The notes under the pieces are model-generated. The model saw nothing but the letters and a program-made list of their open reading frames with translations. It had not been told where the DNA came from and ran no database searches. Positions 33,541 to 43,832 of a stretch of 50,313 nucleotides of DNA are shown here, piece by piece. A program made the position numbers and the translations under genes. Positions within the stretch are counted from its first letter, which is position 1. Each line of letters begins with the position of its first letter. Origin of the DNA: an uncultured Bacteroidota bacterium (GTDB lineage Bacteria; Bacteroidota; Bacteroidia; Chitinophagales; LD1); the NCBI GenBank assembly GCA_903919075.1, contig CAIXGR010000045.1:1-50313 (forward strand), read 5' to 3'.

Positions 33541-36102
33541 ATGCTACGTATTTATTTTTTACTAATAGGCTTATTTATTAGTCGGTTGGCTATAGCGCAA
33601 TGTGTTAATACATTTCCTTATGTACAGGATTTTGAAACATCGCAGGGCGGGTGGACTTCGGGAGGAACGCTTAGCGATTGGGCCTGGGGGGCGCCTGCAA
33701 AAACGGTTATTACCGGCGCCGGAAGTGGTAATAAATGCTGGGTTACCGGTGGTTTAATTGCATCGTTCTATAACTATGGTGAGTTATCTTATGTGCAAAG
33801 CCCCTGCTTTGATTTTACAAACCTTCAATATCCCTATATCAAGTTTTTGATATTTTGGGAATCGGAAAGAAAATATGATGGCACCAATCTTCAGTATTCG
33901 TTAGATGGTGGAACAACATGGACCAATGTAGGAGCTTTTGGAGATGCAGAAGATTGTTTGAATAAAAACTGGTTTAACGAAAGCAGCATTAATTATCTTA
34001 ACGGGTTAGCTAGCCCAAAATCGGGTTGGGGGGGGAATATACAGGCTACTCAGGGTAGTTGCCAAGGCGGTAGCGGTAGTGGCGGCTGGGTAACAGCTAG
34101 CCATTGTATTTCGTCGCTTGCAGGCCAGGCGAATGTAGTGTTTAGATTTACTTTTGGTGCCGGCACTACATGTAATAGCTTTGACGGTATTGCATTTGAT
34201 AGTATTGCAATAGGTGAAGCTCCACCTAACAGCGGCGATTTTACTTTTGTATGTTCTGATACTAATACCTATTCGTTTACCGGTATAGCTAATTTATGTC
34301 CAAACGTTATTAGCTGGAATTTTGGTGACCCCAATAGCGGTGCAGCAAACACAGCTGACTCGCTTAATGCGGCGCATACTTTTTCGGGTCCTGGTAGCTA
34401 TACAGTTACTCTTTCGTTAAGCGGGCCGTGCAACGCGCCGGTTACTATTACTAAAACGGTTAATGTATTAAATCTGTCATCTGTTGTACATGATGTATCG
34501 TGTTTTGGTGGTTCAGATGGCTCGATAAGCATTACTGTAAACAATGGCGAAGGACCATTTAACTACAATTGGGGTGGAGGTATAACTACGCAGAATCGAA
34601 CCGGGCTCGATACTGGAACATATACTCTTACGGTTTCAAATTCTGAGACTTGCCCTGCTACTTTAAGTGCAACAGTAAATGAGCCACTGCCAATTAATGT
34701 AATCGCAACGCCGCTTGCAATTCCCTGCGCCGGGGTTGATACCAGCAGCATTAATGTCAGTGTAAGTGGAGGCACAAGCCCGTATCAGTTTCATTGGAAC
34801 GATGGAGCAACAAGTCAAAATCGTTCGGGCGTCGCTTCAGGCACTTATAAGGTAACAGTTACCGATAGCCATAGTTGCACGGCCATAGATAGCACAACTA
34901 TTATATTTTCTAATAAAGTGAGCGTTTTGTTGCCGGATACGGGTTTTTGTCCCGGTCAGTTTGTAGTGCTATCAATTGGCAATGGGTTTACAAATGCGCA
35001 ATGGAGTACAGGTTCGCATAATGATACTATACAGGTAGCAGCGGTGGGTAGCTATTATTACACCGCTATGGATACGAACGGTTGTATTGTGGAGTCGGAT
35101 ACTAATTCAATAGGTGCTAGGCCCGGACCGAATCTGCATATTACGGCCAGCCCAAATGCTATTTGTATAGGTGAAGGGGCTACAACATTAAATGCAGGTA
35201 GTGGGAGTGGGGTTTCTTATTTATGGTTACCGGGAGAGGAGACTACAGATTCAATAAAAGTCTTGCAACCTGGCACTTATTACGTAACCGGTAATGAAAA
35301 TGGTTGTGTGGCACTTGATTCAATTAATTTGCTGCCTTCAGATTCGCCGGTTATTAGTTTGCCAGTTTCGGTAACTAAATGTTGCGATACAGTTGTGTTG
35401 ATACCGACTGTGGATGGAAATTACACTTACTTGTGGAGCGATAACTCTACCGGTACATCACTTGTAATTTCTTCCACACAAAATGAAGCTGCAATTTATA
35501 GCGTAACCGCAACTAATACTTTCGGCTGTACTGCAACACAACAAACATCGGTTACTATTAAATGTATACAGGCTAAGGCCTTTGCCTCACCGGATACAGT
35601 TATTATTGGCGATTCGACCATGGTGAGTGTAGCGACTGCATATAACAGCGGACTTACATATTTCTGGCTATCGGATAGTGGTAATTTAGCAAACCCGCTA
35701 AGCAGCAGTTTTGATGTAAGCCCCACTGAGAAATCCATTTACAAAGTTGTAGTGCAGGATACTTTAGCCGGGTGTATTGATTCATCTAACGTTACTGTTT
35801 ATGTTCTTATCCCCGGTAAATTTGTGATGCCTAACGCTTTTACACCAAACGGTGACGGAAAGAATGATAATTTTTATCCTGTAATAAAAGGTGATGAAGA
35901 AACGGTAACTGCTTTTACCATATACAATCGCTGGGGTCAACTTGTACATAATAGTACAGACCCATGGGATGGAAAATTTAAAGGGAAAGAACAGCCTGCC
36001 GGAACATACGTTTATTATATAGTTGTTCGCGGAATAAACCCCAACAACTACAATGCTTTTGTTGAAACCAAATTGGAAGGCTCGGTAGTGTTGTTAAGAT
36101 AG
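33541..36102 (+). CDS. Large surface protein with PKD and SprB repeats and T9SS type B sorting domain
   Basis: The signal peptide is RIYFLLIGLFISRLAIA. Residues ~25-225 form a jelly-roll or MAM-like domain (YVQDFETSQGGW through IAFDSIAIGEA). A PKD-like domain (NLCPNVISWNFGDPNSG) follows. Two SprB repeats come next (DVSCFGGSDGSISI, GPFNYNWGGG, TGTYTLTV; then a second with ASGTYKVTV), then more Ig-like blocks. The C-terminus is a gliding-motility-associated (type B) T9SS domain: MPNAFTPNGDGKNDNFYP, YNRWGQLV, AGTYVYYIVV. Type B proteins depend on SprF/PorP-like partners for secretion, which are not visible here. A role in adhesion or gliding is inference. Confidence 0.92.
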   Translation: MLRIYFLLIGLFISRLAIAQCVNTFPYVQDFETSQGGWTSGGTLSDWAWGAPAKTVITGAGSGNKCWVTGGLIASFYNYGELSYVQSPCFDFTNLQYPYIKFLIFWESERKYDGTNLQYSLDGGTTWTNVGAFGDAEDCLNKNWFNESSINYLNGLASPKSGWGGNIQATQGSCQGGSGSGGWVTASHCISSLAGQANVVFRFTFGAGTTCNSFDGIAFDSIAIGEAPPNSGDFTFVCSDTNTYSFTGIANLCPNVISWNFGDPNSGAANTADSLNAAHTFSGPGSYTVTLSLSGPCNAPVTITKTVNVLNLSSVVHDVSCFGGSDGSISITVNNGEGPFNYNWGGGITTQNRTGLDTGTYTLTVSNSETCPATLSATVNEPLPINVIATPLAIPCAGVDTSSINVSVSGGTSPYQFHWNDGATSQNRSGVASGTYKVTVTDSHSCTAIDSTTIIFSNKVSVLLPDTGFCPGQFVVLSIGNGFTNAQWSTGSHNDTIQVAAVGSYYYTAMDTNGCIVESDTNSIGARPGPNLHITASPNAICIGEGATTLNAGSGSGVSYLWLPGEETTDSIKVLQPGTYYVTGNENGCVALDSINLLPSDSPVISLPVSVTKCCDTVVLIPTVDGNYTYLWSDNSTGTSLVISSTQNEAAIYSVTATNTFGCTATQQTSVTIKCIQAKAFASPDTVIIGDSTMVSVATAYNSGLTYFWLSDSGNLANPLSSSFDVSPTEKSIYKVVVQDTLAGCIDSSNVTVYVLIPGKFVMPNAFTPNGDGKNDNFYPVIKGDEETVTAFTIYNRWGQLVHNSTDPWDGKFKGKEQPAGTYVYYIVVRGINPNNYNAFVETKLEGSVVLLR

Positions 36103-36160
36103 GGGGCTAAAGAGATAATAAGCCTTTGTTTTATTATATAGCACCTTGTTTTTCAATGAA

Positions 36161-36192
36161 TTGAGCAATTATATTTATTTTCACTAAATTTA
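36161..36192 (+). promoter_or_regulatory. Candidate ahcY promoter
   Basis: TTG (36161-36163), 21 bases and TAAATTTA (36185-36192) fit the -33/-7 pattern with one mismatch and end 19 bases before the ATG. Confidence 0.4.
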
Positions 36193-36211
36193 GCCCCTCA
36201 AAACGATAAAT

Positions 36212-37534
36212 ATGTCTACAACAACTGAAACAAAAACACAAGTGAAATACAAAGTAAAAGACTTGACCCTAGCTGAATGGGGTAGAAAAGAAATTAAATT
36301 GGCAGAAGCCGAAATGCCGGGATTAATGACCCTTCGCGCGAAATACGGAAAAGAAAAGCCGTTGAAAGGTGCGCGTATTGCAGGTTGCCTTCACATGACT
36401 ATTCAAACAGCGGTTTTAATTGAAACGCTGAAAGAGCTTGGTGCAGAAGTTACTTGGAGTTCATGTAATATATTTTCAACACAGGACCACGCCGCTGCTG
36501 CAATTGCCGCTGCTAACATTCCTGTATTTGCTTGGAAAGGAATGAACGAAGAAGAATTTAACTGGTGTATTGAGCAAACGCTTTTTGCTTTTGAAGGCGG
36601 CAAGGCACTAAACATGATATTGGATGACGGTGGTGACTTAACCAATATGGTATTCGATAAGTACCCTGAATTGGCACAAGGCATCAAAGGTATTTCGGAA
36701 GAAACTACTACCGGTGTACACCGTTTGTATGAAAGAGAAAAGAACGGAACACTTTTGTTACCGGCAATAAATATTAATGACTCTGTTACTAAATCGAAGT
36801 TTGATAATAAATACGGTTGCCGCGAATCGTTGGTAGATGCCTTGCGCAGAGCTACAGATTTGATGATGGCTGGTAAAATAGCTGTAGTAGCTGGTTACGG
36901 CGATGTAGGCAAAGGCTCTGCAGAATCGTTGAGCAGTTCAGGTGTTCGCGTTATTGTTACTGAAATAGACCCGATATGCGCTTTGCAAGCTGCTATGGAA
37001 GGTTACGAAGTGAAGAAAATGGACACTGCTATTAAAGAAGCTGATATTATTGTTACCGCTACCGGTAACTGCGATATTATACAAGAGCGCCATTTCAGAG
37101 CTATGAAACACAACGCTGTAGTTTGTAACATAGGCCACTTTGATAATGAAATTGATATGGCTTGGTTGAATGGCAAATACGGAAAAACAAAAGATACTAT
37201 TAAACCACAGGTAGATAAATACACTATCGACGGAAAAGATATCCTTGTGCTTGCTGAAGGCCGCTTGGTAAACTTAGGTTGTGCTACAGGCCACCCTTCG
37301 TTTGTAATGAGTAATTCATTTACCAACCAAACATTGGCGCAGTTAGAATTATGGCAACATTCAGAGCGCTATGAAAACAGGGTTTATACCTTACCTAAGC
37401 ATTTGGATGAAATGGTAGCTTTCCTACACCTTGAAAAAATTGGTGTTGAGTTGGAAGAGTTGAACGAAAAACAAGCTAACTATATAGGTGTAAAGAAAAC
37501 TGGTCCGTTTAAGGGTGAGCATTACAGATACTAG
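36212..37534 (+). CDS. ahcY: Adenosylhomocysteinase
   Basis: The 440-residue sequence is highly conserved. Substrate-binding features include [16 protein letters not shown] near residue 58 and [16 protein letters not shown]. The NAD-binding loop is [14 protein letters not shown] (about residues 230-243). The C-terminus [10 protein letters not shown] reaches into the neighbouring subunit of the tetramer. The enzyme reversibly splits S-adenosylhomocysteine to adenosine and homocysteine, which relieves inhibition of methyltransferases. It is monocistronic with its own terminator. No SAH riboswitch is evident in the short leader. Confidence 0.98.
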   Translation: MSTTTETKTQVKYKVKDLTLAEWGRKEIKLAEAEMPGLMTLRAKYGKEKPLKGARIAGCLHMTIQTAVLIETLKELGAEVTWSSCNIFSTQDHAAAAIAAANIPVFAWKGMNEEEFNWCIEQTLFAFEGGKALNMILDDGGDLTNMVFDKYPELAQGIKGISEETTTGVHRLYEREKNGTLLLPAININDSVTKSKFDNKYGCRESLVDALRRATDLMMAGKIAVVAGYGDVGKGSAESLSSSGVRVIVTEIDPICALQAAMEGYEVKKMDTAIKEADIIVTATGNCDIIQERHFRAMKHNAVVCNIGHFDNEIDMAWLNGKYGKTKDTIKPQVDKYTIDGKDILVLAEGRLVNLGCATGHPSFVMSNSFTNQTLAQLELWQHSERYENRVYTLPKHLDEMVAFLHLEKIGVELEELNEKQANYIGVKKTGPFKGEHYRY

Positions 37535-37558
37535 TAAGTTTGCTATTAGCAAAAAATA

Positions 37559-37593
37559 TAAAGGCAATTCCGAAAGGGTTGCCTTTTTTTTTA
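37559..37593 (+). terminator. Intrinsic terminator of ahcY
   Basis: A 10-bp stem (37561-37570 with 37576-37585, including G-T pairs) with a CGAAA loop is followed by a run of T residues. Confidence 0.85.
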
Positions 37594-37651
37594 TTCCAAA
37601 TTGTAGATTATAATATACTTTTATATCGGGCACTTAAACATATCATCAAAT

Positions 37652-39454
37652 ATGAAAAAGATATTCTACGTTATTATTTCTCTACTTGTTATTTGTGTTT
37701 TAAATACCAAATTGTCGGGCCAGGTAAGCATTACTAATACCGGCACGTTACCCGATAACTCATCTATGTTGGATGTAAATTCAACCAGCAAGGGCATGCT
37801 AATTCCCAGAATGACAACATTGCAGCGCGATGGTATTCAATCGCCGGCAGTGGGTTTGTTTATTTACAATACAGATATTAATTGTTTTCAGTATTGGAAT
37901 GGAAATACATGGCTTGATAATTGTGGCAGTCAGTCGGCTACTTCGCCCTGTACCGCTCAGGCAGGTATTGCAAGTGTAAGTTCAAGCAATGTAACTTGCG
38001 GAGGCAATGTTACACTTACCTTAAATGGCTATACAGGTATTGTGCAATGGCAACAATCTACCGATGGGGCTTTTTACTCCAATGTTGCAGGTGCTGTTAG
38101 TGCTTCGGTAACTTTACCGGTAAATAATCCAACTACATATTATATCGCACAGGTTAAAAATGGTACCTGTGCTACCGGGTATTCGAATGCAGTTAAAGTT
38201 ACAGCAAGCGGGTGTTCAGCCATTAATTGTACCACCTTTGGGGGTACGGCTGATGATTACGGACAGGGAATTGTACAAACTGCAGATGGTGGTTATGCGG
38301 TTGCGGGATATACTGATTCATATGGTGCCGGAGGTTGGGATTTTTATGTAGTAAAGTTTGATGCCACCGGTAATATTTCGTGGACCAAAACAATTGGCGG
38401 CACCGGTACTGATGAGGCATTTGCCATTATTCAATCTAGCGATGGGGGATATGTTGTTTCCGGACTAACCAATTCATTTGGCGCCGGTGCAACCGATATG
38501 TATGTAGTTAAATTAGATGCTAATGGAAATATTTTGTGGACGCAAACAATTGGAGGAGCAAACGATGATTACGGTAACGGAATAGCGCAAACTACCGATG
38601 GGGGGTTTGTTGTTGGCGGATATACATGGTCGTTCACCTCGGGGGGGAGAGATATGTATGCTGCAAAACTAGACGCGAATGGGAATCTTTTATGGACTCG
38701 CACAGTAGGCGGCTTTGGCGATGACCTTGCCTTTTCGATAACAGCAACCAATGATGGTGGATGTGCAATTTCAGGTATGACAACAGCTTATGGTGCCGGT
38801 AATTGGGATATGTACGCAGCCAGGTTAAACGCCGACGGATCGGTTGCATGGACTACTACTGTTGGAGGATCGAATACCGAGTTTGAATATGGTACCATTC
38901 AGAATACTGATGGAAGTTTTATGCTTGTGGGCTGGACTTATAGTTTTGGGACCGGAGGCGCTTACAATTTATATGTTGCCAAGCTAACATCTGGAGGCTC
39001 CGTGGTATGGACGAATGTAATAGAACTTACTTCAAGCGGGCCTAACCAAAATTGTATAACCCAAACCACTGATGGAGGATGGTTGGTTTGCGGAACAGCT
39101 GCAGGTGGTAACGTTGCTAATTCTATTTTTGCCGTAAAGTTAGATGCGAGTGGTAATGTGAGCTGGGCGAAAAACGTAGGTTCGGGTTCCGTTAGTTCGG
39201 TTATTAAAACCAGTGATGGAGGTTATGCCATAATTGCCTCAACTTCAAGTGAAGGAGCAGGCGGCAGCGATATGTTGATTTTGAAATTGGATATGCATGG
39301 CAATAGTTGTTGCTCTTCCGATTTATCGAACCCTTCCACCACTACTGGTGGTAGCCAGGGCACTGGTGGCACCTATACCACTGGTGGTAGTGCTGCTTCC
39401 GGAAATGGTGTAGGTGTTAATGCGGGCGGCACTAAAATATCTCAATGCAATTGA
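37652..39454 (+). CDS. Secreted delta-60/beta-propeller-like repeat protein
   Basis: A signal peptide (KKIFYVIISLLVICVLNTKL) leads into a Bacteroidota N-terminal module (LPDNSSMLDVNSTSKGMLIP, WNGNTWLDN). An Ig-like block (~residues 100-185) follows. Then come about six ~57-residue repeats of the form TADGGYAVAGYTDSYGAGG..DFYVVKFDA.GNI.W, predicted to fold as a beta-propeller. The last ~50 residues are rich in Gly, Ser and Thr. Unlike the other exported proteins here it ends in KISQCN and lacks a recognisable T9SS sorting domain, so its final location is unclear. It follows the ahcY terminator and precedes pdxJ by 41 bp. Confidence 0.82.
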   Translation: MKKIFYVIISLLVICVLNTKLSGQVSITNTGTLPDNSSMLDVNSTSKGMLIPRMTTLQRDGIQSPAVGLFIYNTDINCFQYWNGNTWLDNCGSQSATSPCTAQAGIASVSSSNVTCGGNVTLTLNGYTGIVQWQQSTDGAFYSNVAGAVSASVTLPVNNPTTYYIAQVKNGTCATGYSNAVKVTASGCSAINCTTFGGTADDYGQGIVQTADGGYAVAGYTDSYGAGGWDFYVVKFDATGNISWTKTIGGTGTDEAFAIIQSSDGGYVVSGLTNSFGAGATDMYVVKLDANGNILWTQTIGGANDDYGNGIAQTTDGGFVVGGYTWSFTSGGRDMYAAKLDANGNLLWTRTVGGFGDDLAFSITATNDGGCAISGMTTAYGAGNWDMYAARLNADGSVAWTTTVGGSNTEFEYGTIQNTDGSFMLVGWTYSFGTGGAYNLYVAKLTSGGSVVWTNVIELTSSGPNQNCITQTTDGGWLVCGTAAGGNVANSIFAVKLDASGNVSWAKNVGSGSVSSVIKTSDGGYAIIASTSSEGAGGSDMLILKLDMHGNSCCSSDLSNPSTTTGGSQGTGGTYTTGGSAASGNGVGVNAGGTKISQCN

Positions 39455-39495
39455 CGTGGCTCCTAAATCTCCCGCATTTTTTTCATATTTGACGC

Positions 39496-40209
39496 ATGAC
39501 ACGTCTTAGCGTTAACATTAATAAAATTGCCCTCCTGCGCAATGCACGAGGTTCGAATATTCCCGATTTAATTCAATTTGCTAAAGACTGCGAGCGATTT
39601 GGTGCGCAAGGTATTACTGTGCATCCACGGCCCGATGAAAGGCATATTACCAGAAAAGATGTTTACGATTTGAAAAAAATAGTAACTACTGAGTTTAATA
39701 TTGAAGGCTACCCGACTGAAGATTTTTTGAAAATGGTGTGCGAAGTAAAGCCACATCAATGTACTTTAGTGCCCGATGAACCGGGGCAACTTACTTCGGA
39801 CCACGGGTGGGATACTTTGAAGCATGAAGGTTTTTTAACAGAGGTAATAGCGGAACTTAAGAAACACAACATTCGTGTTTCGCTGTTTATTGACCCGGAT
39901 AATAAATTGATTGAAGTAACGAAAAGGACAGGAGCCGATAGGATTGAATTTTATACCGGTCCATACGCACATGATTTTTATATGGATAAGCTGGCGGCAG
40001 TCAAAGCTTTTGTGGGTGCTGCGAAGTTTTGTGAACAAACCGGTATAGGTATTAATGCGGGGCACGATTTGAATTTGGATAATCTGAAATTTTTTAAGCA
40101 ACAAGTGTCAGCGCTTTTGGAGGTTTCAATAGGGCATGCGTTGGTACGGGATTGTTTATACTTGGGTTTAGAGAATACTGTACAGCTTTATTTGAGACAG
40201 TTGGAGTAG
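39496..40209 (+). CDS. pdxJ: Pyridoxine 5'-phosphate synthase
   Basis: A 237-residue TIM-barrel protein of normal length. It has the N-terminal LSVNINKIALLRNARG, the active-site block ITVHPRPDERHI (about residues 37-48), FIDPD and the GINAGHDLNLDNL segment with phosphate-binding residues. It joins 1-deoxyxylulose 5-phosphate and 3-amino-2-oxopropyl phosphate to pyridoxine 5'-phosphate, the last ring-closing step of the DXP-dependent vitamin B6 pathway. It begins a run of forward genes (pdxJ, plsC, folD, lipoprotein) with short gaps. Confidence 0.96.
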   Translation: MTRLSVNINKIALLRNARGSNIPDLIQFAKDCERFGAQGITVHPRPDERHITRKDVYDLKKIVTTEFNIEGYPTEDFLKMVCEVKPHQCTLVPDEPGQLTSDHGWDTLKHEGFLTEVIAELKKHNIRVSLFIDPDNKLIEVTKRTGADRIEFYTGPYAHDFYMDKLAAVKAFVGAAKFCEQTGIGINAGHDLNLDNLKFFKQQVSALLEVSIGHALVRDCLYLGLENTVQLYLRQLE

Positions 40210-40275
40210 AATGTTGAATGAAAATAAATATCGAACACGGAGTAATGAACGTTGAATATTGGAGGAAATAAAATC

Positions 40276-41010
40276 ATGAAAATTATAAAAGGTGCTTTTT
40301 CGTTTTTATGGGTAGTGTGGGGCGCTATTTGGTTTATGATAATTGTGCTGGTATTTACACCAATTTATGCCGCAGTGTTGGGCATTTTTGGACGAAAATA
40401 TGCCATCAATTGTGTGTGGATTAACTTTCATTACCTATCACCCTTTTTGTTGACTATGATGGGTGTAAGAGTGAAGGTTTTTGGAATTGAAAAGGTTGAT
40501 GTAAGGAAGACTTATGTTTTTGTGTCGAACCACAGGGCCCAGGTTGATATACCTACGTGCGGTACTGCGATGCCTATGCCAGCAAAGTTTTTGGCAAAGT
40601 CGGAATTAAGAAAGGTGCCGGTGTTTGGTTATATGGCGCGAATGCTGGCTATAATGGTGGATAGAAAAAACAGGGCAAGCCGCGAAAAATCGGTTTATTA
40701 CATGGTGGATGAATTGAAGAAAGGCAACAGCCTTTTAATTTATCCAGAGGGCACAAGAAACAGGACTGATAAGCCGCTTGCAGATTTTAAAGATGGTGCT
40801 TTCAGGATGGCAATAATGGCCCAGGTACCGGTAGCCATAATGACGTTAACCGGTACTCGCGAGGTAAATGATCCAAGGACCTTACATCTTGAGCCAGGAA
40901 CTGTAAATGTTTACTGGAGCGAGCCGATAGAAACAAAAGGTATGACTTTAAATGATGTGTCTGCTTTAAAAGAGCGGGTGAAGAATGAGATGATGAAATA
41001 TCTTAATTAA
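40276..41010 (+). CDS. plsC: 1-acyl-sn-glycerol-3-phosphate acyltransferase
   Basis: An N-terminal membrane region (residues ~1-50) is followed by the PlsC acyltransferase motifs: NHRAQVD (the NHxxxxD catalytic box), [19 protein letters not shown] and YPEGTRNR, then VPVAIMTL. It transfers an acyl group to lysophosphatidic acid to give phosphatidic acid at the inner membrane. I start at the ATG at 40276, because GGAGGA lies 9 bases upstream, one of the few strong Shine-Dalgarno sites here; an upstream in-frame TTG is unlikely. It lies 66 bp after pdxJ and 25 bp before folD. Confidence 0.94.
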   Translation: MKIIKGAFSFLWVVWGAIWFMIIVLVFTPIYAAVLGIFGRKYAINCVWINFHYLSPFLLTMMGVRVKVFGIEKVDVRKTYVFVSNHRAQVDIPTCGTAMPMPAKFLAKSELRKVPVFGYMARMLAIMVDRKNRASREKSVYYMVDELKKGNSLLIYPEGTRNRTDKPLADFKDGAFRMAIMAQVPVAIMTLTGTREVNDPRTLHLEPGTVNVYWSEPIETKGMTLNDVSALKERVKNEMMKYLN

Positions 41011-41035
41011 TTATACAGTTGTAAATACCACTAAT

Positions 41036-41914
41036 ATGTTGTTGCTGGATGGCAAAAAACTTGCCGATGAAATTAAATTGGAGATTGCACGAGAAGTGCA
41101 GCAAATAAAACTAGCAGGAGGGAAGGTGCCCCACCTGGCGGCAGTTATTGTGGGTAATGATGGCGGTAGTTTAACTTATGTAGGCCACAAAGTAAAGGCT
41201 TGCGAAGAGGTTGGTATCCGGTCGAGTTTGTTGCAATTTGATGAGACTGTAACCGAGGAATTTATTTTGAAGGAGATTACAAAGCTGAATGAGAATAGCG
41301 ATATAGACGGGTTTATTGTTCAGCTTCCCTTACCGAAGCATATTGATCCTGATAAAGTGCTACTGCGTATAGACCCAAAGAAAGATGTGGATGGGTTTCA
41401 CCCAGTGAATATGGGTAAAGTTGTGTTGGGCTTGCCCGCTTATATTTCAGCAACACCGCAGGGTATTATTAAACTAATTGAACGATATAAAATTGAAACG
41501 CAGGGTAAGCATTGCGTAGTGGTGGGCAGAAGTAACATAGTGGGCCGGCCAATAAGTATTTTACTAAGTAGCAAATCCAAGACTGGTAATGCTACTGTTA
41601 CTTTGTGCCACTCAAAAACTAATAACCTGAAGGAGTTAACTTTGCAGGCGGATATAATTATTGCTGCACTCGGTAAGCCTGAATTTTTAACCGGTGATAT
41701 GGTTAAAGAAGGTGCGGTGGTAATAGACGTAGGTACCACGCGGGTGCCTGATACAACATCAAAAAGCGGTTACCGTTTAAAAGGAGATGTAAAATTTGAT
41801 GAGGTAGCACCTAAATGCAGCGCCATTACCCCGGTGCCCGGTGGGGTAGGGCCTATGACAGTGATATCGTTATTACTTAATACACTTAAAGCATCCAAAC
41901 ATGAAGTTGATTAA
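41036..41914 (+). CDS. folD: Bifunctional methylenetetrahydrofolate dehydrogenase/cyclohydrolase
   Basis: The 292-residue protein carries the FolD signatures: [17 protein letters not shown] with the catalytic Lys (about residue 53), [26 protein letters not shown] for NADP binding and the closing [11 protein letters not shown]. It interconverts 5,10-methylene- and 10-formyl-tetrahydrofolate in the cytosol. Its last 14 bases overlap the start of the next gene, so the two are translationally coupled. Confidence 0.97.
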   Translation: MLLLDGKKLADEIKLEIAREVQQIKLAGGKVPHLAAVIVGNDGGSLTYVGHKVKACEEVGIRSSLLQFDETVTEEFILKEITKLNENSDIDGFIVQLPLPKHIDPDKVLLRIDPKKDVDGFHPVNMGKVVLGLPAYISATPQGIIKLIERYKIETQGKHCVVVGRSNIVGRPISILLSSKSKTGNATVTLCHSKTNNLKELTLQADIIIAALGKPEFLTGDMVKEGAVVIDVGTTRVPDTTSKSGYRLKGDVKFDEVAPKCSAITPVPGGVGPMTVISLLLNTLKASKHEVD

Positions 41915-42851
41915 AGTTACAAGTATAGCAAGTGCAGCAATTATTTGTTTGCTATTAGTATCATGTAACCCGAAAGGTAAAAATGCAGAAGATACAGGTG
42001 TAAAAACTGATGGGAAGCAGGTTTATTCGGATACATCTGCCTCATCGGTTAGGGTCTTTGACCAAAACGGAAGGGTTTGTGTGCAACAGAGCAATACTTA
42101 TTATGAAGTGGTGGATGTGTATCAAGAAAGCACAAAAATTCCTTTATTGTTGAAGATAAAGAAAACCGAACTGTGTTTTGCAGACTCTATAAACAAGGAT
42201 AAGGTATATGAGGTGAGCGCTAAAAGTGTTATGGATACCAAAAACAATGTTTCGTGGAAGGTGCAGTTTGTGGCTACCGATTTGCAGTTTAACGGCAACA
42301 CCATGCTTGCCGTACATGAAGCCGGAGATAATGAAGAAGACTTTTTAAAAAGGTTTGGCTTGCTTGATGGTAAGGAAGTTTTCAGCTCATCATATGGCGA
42401 GGTGAAGGTAGCCATACCTAATGTAAAGGATAAACGGTTTATAGGCTATACTTCGCAGAAGGCGGCATCGGCGCCTTTAAAGGAATTGAATGAAGAAAAT
42501 TTGTTGGGGGTAATAAGATATGGTTCGAGCATGACAGCCGGTAATGCGGCCAAAGTAAAGTTAAAACGAAGCAAGGTAACGGCAAAGATTCCTTTAACCA
42601 CACCTGATATTATTTTAGTGCCGTCAAGTACTAATACTACAACAGCTATTGAGGATGGAAAATCGTTGATATTGATGAAAGCCGATGAACACTATCAGCC
42701 AGCCGACGTAAAGGATTTTTCGGTAAAACTTACTTTTTATTACGGCGATGATAACGAGGCTACCTATATTATTATACCAGTAGTTGATGACAAACTTGAC
42801 CTGGTCCATGCTCAATATGATAAGGATATTTTTGAGCTAACAGCGTTTTGA
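41901..42851 (+). CDS. Lipoprotein of unknown function
   Basis: A lipoprotein signal ([15 protein letters not shown]) is followed by a ~295-residue domain I do not recognise. Predicted strands are Lys- and Asp-rich ([36 protein letters not shown]) and the sequence ends in a strand-rich segment with [18 protein letters not shown]. There are no obvious catalytic motifs. The ATG lies inside the end of folD (14-base overlap), which suggests a coupled product, though a functional link to folate metabolism is not implied. It would be anchored to the inner face of the outer membrane or to the inner membrane. Confidence 0.72.
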   Translation: MKLIKVTSIASAAIICLLLVSCNPKGKNAEDTGVKTDGKQVYSDTSASSVRVFDQNGRVCVQQSNTYYEVVDVYQESTKIPLLLKIKKTELCFADSINKDKVYEVSAKSVMDTKNNVSWKVQFVATDLQFNGNTMLAVHEAGDNEEDFLKRFGLLDGKEVFSSSYGEVKVAIPNVKDKRFIGYTSQKAASAPLKELNEENLLGVIRYGSSMTAGNAAKVKLKRSKVTAKIPLTTPDIILVPSSTNTTTAIEDGKSLILMKADEHYQPADVKDFSVKLTFYYGDDNEATYIIIPVVDDKLDLVHAQYDKDIFELTAF

Positions 42852-43146
42852 GTTAATGTAACTGCATAACCTATATTGGAACAAGTCCATTCAACAAGTC
42901 TTCACTTACCTTACTACTGCCTTTAAAATTATAACCACATCTTAAAGATTTTTGCTAAGTATATAAGTGCTTAATTAAAATCATTTACACTATTAACTTA
43001 CAGCTGTTTATGATGTTTTATTAAAGCCTTGCTTTTAGGTATAAATAGCCTGCACTGATATAAATCATTAAAATTATTTCCATCCTTAATGTTAAGTTAA
43101 CATACCGAAAATATATTCGCCTATCTTTAAATTCTAAATAATTTGT

Positions 43147-43791
43147 ATGGTGTTTAGCAATATTTTATCAGCCCTGGTACCCAGAGACAAGAATTTTTTT
43201 AAGCTCTTTTCGCAGGCATCAGGCAACTTGGTTGATATATCAAAAGTGTTCAGCGAGTTGGTTAATGCACCACCAGATAAGCGTGGTGAGCTACAAAAAA
43301 AAGTTGCTGACCTTGAACACGTAGGCGATGAAATTACCCACCAGATATTTACTGAATTGAGCACTAATTTTATTACTCCTTTCGATCGCGAGGATATTTC
43401 TTATCTGGCCTCATCTTTAGATGATATTGTAGATTACATACACGGTTCGGCAAAACGGTTGGAAACCTACAAGATTGAAGAAACTTCTGCATCAATGAAA
43501 AAGCTAAGTGAGATTATTGAAAATTCAGCAAAGGAAATTCACGTTGCCGTATCCAATCTTAAAGATATGAGCAATGTGGTTAGAGTGCGCGAAGCCATTG
43601 TGCGCATTAATAGTTTGGAGAACCATGCTGATGATGTTTTTGACAGTGCTGTTGCCGATTTGTTTGATAACGAAAAAGACGCTATCAAGTTAATGAAGGT
43701 GAAAGAGGTGCTATCGAACATGGAAACCGCTACAGATAAATGTGAGGATGTGGCCAATGTAATTGAAACCATTATTGTAAAGAACACATAA
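43147..43791 (+). CDS. DUF47 (PhoU-like) phosphate transport accessory protein
   Basis: This 214-residue, wholly helical soluble protein shows the DUF47/PhoU-like patterns: LEHVGDEITHQIF, then PFDREDISYLASSLDDIVDYI and, near the C-terminus, ETATDKCEDVANVIETIIVKN with acidic metal-binding clusters. Such proteins are encoded next to Pit transporters and are thought to modulate them. The Pit gene follows after 41 bp, so one operon is likely. The 295-bp upstream gap contains a TATCTTTA (43122-43129) that could be a -7 element. Confidence 0.93.
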   Translation: MVFSNILSALVPRDKNFFKLFSQASGNLVDISKVFSELVNAPPDKRGELQKKVADLEHVGDEITHQIFTELSTNFITPFDREDISYLASSLDDIVDYIHGSAKRLETYKIEETSASMKKLSEIIENSAKEIHVAVSNLKDMSNVVRVREAIVRINSLENHADDVFDSAVADLFDNEKDAIKLMKVKEVLSNMETATDKCEDVANVIETIIVKNT

Positions 43792-43832
43792 AGCTGTGCA
43801 AGTATTTATAATGTAAAAACTTTATACTAAAC

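Noticed and set aside
36103-36211. S-adenosylhomocysteine riboswitch before ahcY
   Set aside because: The 109-base leader is AT-rich with no stable conserved stem, and the family is not typical of Bacteroidota.
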